Part shown: positions 59,564-64,000 of the stretch, in pieces
Position numbering within the stretch: position 1 is the stretch's first letter
How the letters are laid out: the number at the start of each line of letters is the position of its first letter
Assembly: GCA_949298575.1 (NCBI GenBank)
Contig: CASFXH010000001.1
Coordinates: 62,001-126,000 of the forward strand
Direction of reading: 5' to 3'
Source: an uncultured Parabacteroides sp.
GTDB lineage: Bacteria > Bacteroidota > Bacteroidia > Bacteroidales > Tannerellaceae
DNA length: 64,000 bases
Program-made: the position numbers and the translations under genes
The notes under the pieces: model-generated
The model's database searches: none
What the model was told of the DNA's origin: nothing
The model's input: only the letters and a program-made list of their open reading frames with translations

Positions 59564-60724
59564 TCATTTATCATAAACAGCCTCGTGCCAATCCAGCCTT
59601 CGATACCACTCGCTCAACCGGTCCAGGCCCTCGCGCGGGAGGTAGGCGGAAAGTCCGCAGAAGCTGCGGATAGACAGCGAATAGCCGGGCGAGTCGAAAT
59701 AGGCCGTCGGCGTCGCGGCGGCATAGGGGACGGCGTCGGCCAGGGCCTCGTCGAAGCGCGCGAGGGCTTCGGGGGTGGCGACGGCGGCGACGATGTCGCG
59801 CAGGTCGTAGAGGCATGGGGTGGCGCGGGATAGGTGCTCGAGCGCTTGGAGGCCGGAGGCGTCGAGGCGGGTCATGTCGGCGAGCGTGCGTCCGCCGAGC
59901 GCGTCTCTCGTGGCCTCGGCCAGGCGGGGGAGGGCGTCGGTGTCGGTGACGGAGACCGTGGCCGTGCGCCAATCGCCGCTCATTTGATCATAATAATTAA
60001 AGAACGTGCGCGCGAGGGCTACCGCGTCGACCGTCGGGGCCAGGAAGAGGGGCATGAGGTCGGCGTAGGGGAAGCCGGTGCTCAGCACCTCGGTGGGCGA
60101 GGCGATGATATGGTCGGCGACGTCGCGCAACTCGTAGACGACCTCGGCGACGCCCATGTAGCAGGCGTCGAAGAGGAGGAAGTCGAGGCGCTGCCCCTGA
60201 AGGACGTCCGCGAGCTCGTCGATCTCGGTGGTCTCATCGTCCTCGATGCCGAACGAGCGGAGATAGCCGTTGCCGTTGTCGGGAAACCACGCGGTCCCAT
60301 GGCTCCAGAGGATGAGGCCGTAGCTGGGGGCGGGGAAGTCCGCGCGGACGTCGTGGAGGACTTGGCCGAGGGTCCGCGCCTGGGCGGAATTATGCTCCTC
60401 GTAGTCGCGGACGCGGACCGTGTCGACGGCCCCCCCGCGTTCGGCCAGGCGGAAAAGCGCGGGCGTGTGTCCCCGCTGGTCGGCGTAGATGAGGAACTCG
60501 TATTGGCGCGTGTCGAGGCCCTGGGCGCCCTCGATGATCTGCGCGATGTTGCGATCGATCTGGGCGCCGAGGTTGTTGTCGCCCGCCATGTAGAGCAGGA
60601 TGGCGCGCGCCCTTTGGGGTTCAGGCACATCCTCTTTTTGGCAAGCGGCCAGGCAGAGGATAAGGGCGATCGCGCGGACCGCCGTGGGGAAATATTTTTT
60701 TATCTTGAATCGTTGTCTAATCAT
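59564..60724 (-). CDS. Clostripain-family (C11) cysteine peptidase lipoprotein
   Basis: 386 residues. Lipobox LCLAAC|QKE. The caspase-like fold shows RAILLYMAGDNNLG at the start of the domain, the catalytic His in LILWSHGTAWFPD and Cys in FLLFDACYMGVAEV, followed by SPTEVLSTGFPY. Clostripains cut after Arg or Lys; in Bacteroidetes such lipoproteins (for example fragipain, PmC11) activate or degrade proteins at the envelope. It begins 22 bases after the chromate transporter stop. Confidence 0.93.
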   Translation of the reverse strand: MIRQRFKIKKYFPTAVRAIALILCLAACQKEDVPEPQRARAILLYMAGDNNLGAQIDRNIAQIIEGAQGLDTRQYEFLIYADQRGHTPALFRLAERGGAVDTVRVRDYEEHNSAQARTLGQVLHDVRADFPAPSYGLILWSHGTAWFPDNGNGYLRSFGIEDDETTEIDELADVLQGQRLDFLLFDACYMGVAEVVYELRDVADHIIASPTEVLSTGFPYADLMPLFLAPTVDAVALARTFFNYYDQMSGDWRTATVSVTDTDALPRLAEATRDALGGRTLADMTRLDASGLQALEHLSRATPCLYDLRDIVAAVATPEALARFDEALADAVPYAAATPTAYFDSPGYSLSIRSFCGLSAYLPREGLDRLSEWYRRLDWHEAVYDK

Positions 60725-60745
60725 ATCCTATTCCGTAAAAATCGT

Positions 60746-61297
60746 TTACCAATAAAGCAGAAGGCCGGCGACGCCCGCGAGGAAGATCATCAAGATCGGG
60801 TGGACCTTAAACTTCCAGGTGAGGATAAACGCGCCGGCGAATATCAAGAAACTTTTATAGTCGATAAAGTTCTCGTGGTTCATGAGGAGAAGGGCGGCGG
60901 CGGCGATCAATCCGACGGTGACCGGCCTCAGTCCGGTGAAGGCGGCCTCGACGTAGCGATTGCGCTTAAACCTTTCGAACATGGTCGAAATGAAAAGGAC
61001 CAGGAGGAAAGAGGGCAGGCACACGGCGGCCGTCGTCAGGCACGATCCCAGAATGGCGATGGAGGGGGAATAACCGGCGTTGTGGATGGCCGTATAGCCG
61101 ATGTAGGTGGCGCTGTTGATGCCGATCGGGCCCGGCGTCATTTGGGAGATGGCGACGATGTCGGTGAATTCTTGCAGGGTGATCCAAGCGTATCGGTCGA
61201 CGACGTCCGCCTGTATGAGAGACAACATGGCGTAGCCGCCGCCGAAACCCAAGATCCCGATCTTCAAATAGACATATAATAACTGGAGCCAAATCAT
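60746..61297 (-). CDS. Chromate transporter family protein, second half-subunit
   Basis: 183 residues, about five membrane helices, of the CHR family: LQLLYVYLKIGILGFGGGYAMLSLIQ (GFGGGYAM signature) and the ISQMTPGPIGINSATYIGY motif. Short CHR proteins work as a pair of opposite-topology halves; the other is the gene upstream, whose TGA ends one base before this ATG. The transported anion may be chromate or sulfate in vitro; natural substrate unknown. A start at 61324 would overlap the first gene. Confidence 0.9.
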   Translation of the reverse strand: MIWLQLLYVYLKIGILGFGGGYAMLSLIQADVVDRYAWITLQEFTDIVAISQMTPGPIGINSATYIGYTAIHNAGYSPSIAILGSCLTTAAVCLPSFLLVLFISTMFERFKRNRYVEAAFTGLRPVTVGLIAAAALLLMNHENFIDYKSFLIFAGAFILTWKFKVHPILMIFLAGVAGLLLYW

Positions 61298-61298
61298 T

Positions 61299-61829
61299 TC
61301 ATATCCTCTTTTTAACGCGTCCATAAATCAACCCCCCGGCGATTGCCGCCAAGATGATCCACGCCGGCGAAACGCCCGCGAGCCAGATCAGTCCCGCCGC
61401 CGCGACGGGTATAACCAGTTGCGCGTAGGAAAGCTTGATCGATCGGGCGGTGGTAAGGCAGGGGACGGCGATCAGGGCGACGACCGCCGGGCGTAATCCC
61501 TTGAAGATTTTCTCCACCCACTCGTTGTCGCGGACATGGGTGAAGAAGAGCGCGATCATCAGGATGATCAGGAAGGAAGGGAGGATCGTCCCCAAGGCGC
61601 AGACGACACTTCCCCCGATGCGCTTCAACTTGTAGCCCACGAAAATAGAAATATTGACCGCGAAAATGCCGGGTAATGACTGGGCGACGGCGAAAAGGTC
61701 TATGAATTCCTCCTTCGTCATCCATCCCCGGTCGACGACATCCCTTTGGATGAGCGGGAGCATGGCGTATCCCCCACCGATGGTAAACATCCCTATGCGT
61801 AAGAAAGTGAGAAACAAGTTCCAATACAT
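61299..61829 (-). CDS. Chromate transporter family protein, first half-subunit
   Basis: 176 residues, CHR family: LFLTFLRIGMFTIGGGYAMLPLIQ and the FAVAQSLPGIFAVNISIFVGYKL motif, then LPSFLIILMIALFF. With the next gene it forms the usual short-chain CHR pair in the inner membrane. The start is 3 bases after the S41 peptidase region in reverse order (gap to 61833), so it may share that operon. Confidence 0.9.
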   Translation of the reverse strand: MYWNLFLTFLRIGMFTIGGGYAMLPLIQRDVVDRGWMTKEEFIDLFAVAQSLPGIFAVNISIFVGYKLKRIGGSVVCALGTILPSFLIILMIALFFTHVRDNEWVEKIFKGLRPAVVALIAVPCLTTARSIKLSYAQLVIPVAAAGLIWLAGVSPAWIILAAIAGGLIYGRVKKRI

Positions 61830-61832
61830 GCG

Positions 61833-63431
61833 CTATTCTCCCAGTAACCGTTGATACGTTTCGTTGTCGTTAATGATCTCCAAGGCTTTTTGGTAGCTGG
61901 AATTGTCCGCGTTGATGATGTGGAAGTATTCGGCCATGTCGAAGAGGTCTCGCGCGATGAGGGCCTTGAGCTGGAGTTCGATCAGGGGCCGCGAGCGGGT
62001 GTATTGGGCCTCGTCGAATGGAATATCCTCCTCGTCGGCCATCGTACGCAGGCTGGCCATCATGTCGGTGTCCTTCACGTGGAAATCCCGCTCGTAGGCG
62101 GAAAATTTCTTATACGCGCCCGTGAGTTCCGCCCGATGCTCGTCGAGATAGTTCATGGAGATCCGGTTGACGATACCGGCGGCGACGATCTTGCGGTGAT
62201 AGTCCGTATAGCGGGAAGTGTCGACGGGGATGAAGACATCGGGCATGATGCCGCCTCCGCCATAGACCGTACGCTGAGTCGTCAGGGTGTTGTATTGGAG
62301 GGAATCCGGAAAATGGATGCTGTCGGCGCTCATGAGCTCTCCGCGGTTGTAGCGCTCGATCAGGTCGCGATGGTAATCCTCGAGATGTTCACTATCGTAT
62401 GGCTTTTGGATGCAGCGGCCCGTAGGGGTGTAATATCGGGAAACGGTCAGGCGGATCATGGAGCCATCCGGGAGGGGGATGGGTTTCTGGACCAAGCCCT
62501 TGCCAAATGTCCGTCGACCGACAATCACGCCCCTGTCCCAATCCTGGATCGCGCCGGATACGATCTCGCTCGCCGAGGCGGAGGATTCGTCCACCAATAC
62601 GACTAAACGGCCTTTCTCGAAATCGCCGCGGGCTGTCGATACCGCTTCCTCCCGCGGCATTTTGCTTCCCCGTGTGTAGACGATCAACTTGTTGGCGTCG
62701 AGGAACTCGTCGGCCAGGTCGATGGCGATGTTAAGGTATCCCCCGCCATTGCCTTGCAGGTCGAGGATAAGATCGCGCATGCCTTCCTTCTTCAGCCGGG
62801 TGATCGCTTCCCGGAACTCATCGGCGGAAGAGGCGGCGAAACGGTTTAGCTTGATGTAGCCCGTATGCTTGTCGGCCATGTAGGCCGCGTCGAGGCTGTA
62901 GACAGGGATCTTCCCCCGGGTAATCTTGAAGTCTAAAAGCTCTGGGACGTCCTTTCGTTTCACCTTCACGCGGACTTCCGTCCCTTTGGGGCCGCGGAGG
63001 CGGCGCATGATTTCGTTCGTGCGCATCTTGACACCCGCGATCACCGTGTCGTTGACCTGGACGATCCGGTCTCCAGCGATCAATCCGACCTTCTCCGAGG
63101 GGCCTCCCGGGATGACTTGGATGACGTAGACCGTATCGGTGAGTAGGTTGAACTGGATGCCAATCCCGTCGAAGTTGCCTTGGAGCGGCTCGTTCATCTC
63201 GCGAGTCTCCTCCGGGTCCATGTAGGTGGAGTGGGGGTCGAGGTTATCCAGCATCCCCGTGATGGCGTCCTCTACCAACTTGACTTCACTTGTCGTATCG
63301 ACGTAGAGTCGTTCGATCGCGTAGAGCGCGAGCTGCAATTTCCGGGCCTGCACGTTGGTTCGCTGCGCGAAGATCGTGGCGATGGCGAGGAACAGGAGCA
63401 TGGTGACAACAATTATAGCTCTCGTATTCAT
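61833..63431 (-). CDS. S41 family C-terminal processing peptidase
   Basis: 532 residues with an N-terminal signal or anchor (IIVVTMLLFLAIATIFAQ). PDZ domain about residues 88-170 (GIGIQFNLLTDTVYVIQVIPGGPSEKVGLIAGDRIVQVND), then the S41 domain with LILDLQGNGGGYLN, the catalytic Ser in VVLVDESSASASEI and the Lys in GRRTFGKGLVQKPIPL. Serine-lysine protease trimming C-termini of envelope proteins in the periplasm. The C-terminal 120 residues extend beyond the core. It lies 38 bases after coaD, probably co-transcribed. Confidence 0.95.
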   Translation of the reverse strand: MNTRAIIVVTMLLFLAIATIFAQRTNVQARKLQLALYAIERLYVDTTSEVKLVEDAITGMLDNLDPHSTYMDPEETREMNEPLQGNFDGIGIQFNLLTDTVYVIQVIPGGPSEKVGLIAGDRIVQVNDTVIAGVKMRTNEIMRRLRGPKGTEVRVKVKRKDVPELLDFKITRGKIPVYSLDAAYMADKHTGYIKLNRFAASSADEFREAITRLKKEGMRDLILDLQGNGGGYLNIAIDLADEFLDANKLIVYTRGSKMPREEAVSTARGDFEKGRLVVLVDESSASASEIVSGAIQDWDRGVIVGRRTFGKGLVQKPIPLPDGSMIRLTVSRYYTPTGRCIQKPYDSEHLEDYHRDLIERYNRGELMSADSIHFPDSLQYNTLTTQRTVYGGGGIMPDVFIPVDTSRYTDYHRKIVAAGIVNRISMNYLDEHRAELTGAYKKFSAYERDFHVKDTDMMASLRTMADEEDIPFDEAQYTRSRPLIELQLKALIARDLFDMAEYFHIINADNSSYQKALEIINDNETYQRLLGE

Positions 63432-63469
63432 TCTTTTTGCCTATTTTAAATCAACTATCAATACCTTTT

Positions 63470-63943
63470 TCAATAAAGCCTCGTCCCTTTCGGCACGAAT
63501 TGGGAGATGTCCTTCCCGTAGCGGAGCAACTCGCGGACGATGCTAGAGCTGATATGCGTATGTTCCGGCTCGGTGAACAGGATGAAGGTCTCGATGCCGG
63601 AGAGTTTCCGGTTGACATCCGCGATGCTCTTCTCGTATTCGAAGTCGTTGACGGTACGTATGCCCCGGAGGATAAACCTCGCGCCCACCTCGCGAGCGAA
63701 GTCGACCGTCAGCGAATTATACGCCATCACCTTCACCCGGGGGGTATCTTTATAGAGATTCCGGATCGCCTCCAAGCGTTTCTCCAGTGGGAAGTGGGTC
63801 AACTTCTTGTCGTTGATACCGATGGAGATGATGATCTCGTCGACGAGCGCCAAGCCACGCGTGACGAGCGACTCATGACCGATCGTGAAGGGGTCGAACG
63901 TCCCCGGGAAGAGGGCTATCCGTTTTTCTGACTCATTGTCCAT
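63470..63943 (-). CDS. coaD: Phosphopantetheine adenylyltransferase
   Basis: 157 residues. Transfers AMP from ATP to 4'-phosphopantetheine, the penultimate step of CoA synthesis. Seen: [20 protein letters not shown] (TxGH nucleotidyltransferase motif), [25 protein letters not shown], and [15 protein letters not shown] (ISSS motif). Full length. Followed by the S41 peptidase. Confidence 0.97.
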   Translation of the reverse strand: MDNESEKRIALFPGTFDPFTIGHESLVTRGLALVDEIIISIGINDKKLTHFPLEKRLEAIRNLYKDTPRVKVMAYNSLTVDFAREVGARFILRGIRTVNDFEYEKSIADVNRKLSGIETFILFTEPEHTHISSSIVRELLRYGKDISQFVPKGTRLY

Positions 63944-63970
63944 GTCCTTGAAAATAGGTTTCTATCGGGT

Positions 63971-64000
63971 TCAACTTATGATATCTTCCTCGACGACCAG
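63971..64000 (-). CDS. Probable C-terminal end of a gene (possibly parE), cut by the window
   Basis: On the minus strand one frame reads LVVEEDIIS and stops with TGA at 63971-63973, 27 bases before coaD. The acidic end and the coaD neighbourhood recall topoisomerase IV subunit B of Bacteroidales. Only nine residues are visible, so this is a guess. Confidence 0.25.
   Translation of the reverse strand: MVVEEDIIS

Noticed and set aside
59834..61279. 481-codon plus-strand frame
   Set aside because: Antisense across the C11 peptidase and chromate transporter genes, Gly/Glu/Asp-rich, no recognisable fold, and the minus-strand genes have clear catalytic motifs.
60746..61829. Frameshifted single chromate transporter
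   Set aside because: Each half has its own start and the full short-CHR signature; two-gene short CHR pairs are a normal form of the family.

Overview
The window reads as one contiguous chromosomal stretch of a Bacteroidota genome, order Bacteroidales. The evidence is two SusC/SusD (RagA/RagB) outer-membrane pairs, a MurF-Alr fusion, the folP-cdaA and HTH-cupin plus AMP-ligase pairs, a TGS-domain nucleoside kinase, a protein with a type IX secretion (T9SS)-like C-terminus, and promoters of the Bacteroidota -7 type (TAnnTTTG, here often TAnnTTCGC). The fairly high G+C, the DUF6261-like proteins and the T9SS-like protein make a Tannerella/Porphyromonadaceae-like organism my best guess; that is inference. 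I see no prophage, insertion sequence, CRISPR array, rRNA or tRNA.

Layout. 1-6963 (+): MurF-Alr (cut by the window edge), S-adenosylhomocysteine hydrolase, and a membrane glycosyltransferase with two GT2 enzymes. 6969-16661 (-): a SusC/SusD pair and, upstream of it, an operon of a GT4, a GT2 and a giant YfhO-type membrane protein. 16752-28041 (+): an EamA transporter, then a second SusC/SusD pair with a small lipoprotein and two secreted M28 peptidases, plausibly a peptide-scavenging locus. 28135-38447 (-): a PfkB kinase, two tandem secreted esterases, a DUF6261-like protein, an ATP-grasp-like protein, an acyl-CoA ligase with its HTH-cupin regulator, and a nucleoside kinase. 38517-48372 (+): folP, cdaA, pta, ackA, pyrH, a membrane-anchored TPR/HTH regulator with an A+T-rich group of small envelope proteins, and a second DUF6261-like protein. 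48549-64000: GH29 fucosidase and T9SS-type protein (-), hflX (+), TrpB2 (-), two tandem outer-membrane proteins (+), then asd, a C11 peptidase, a two-subunit chromate transporter, an S41 protease, coaD and probably the end of parE (-).

The most unusual content is non-coding. All five gaps longer than about 300 bases hold a tandem array with a 41-42 bp period (11861-12112, 17716-18049, 32780-33011, 47003-47459, 58163-58440). Four start within about 10 bases of the stop codon of the gene upstream, on its transcribed strand, and are built of alternating dyad-symmetric elements about 21 bp apart. The arrays fall into four sequence families that share geometry but not sequence. Two of them lie directly upstream of the two DUF6261-like genes, and one ends next to the promoter of a susC gene. 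I know of no described element with these properties, and I regard this as the candidate undescribed system of the window.
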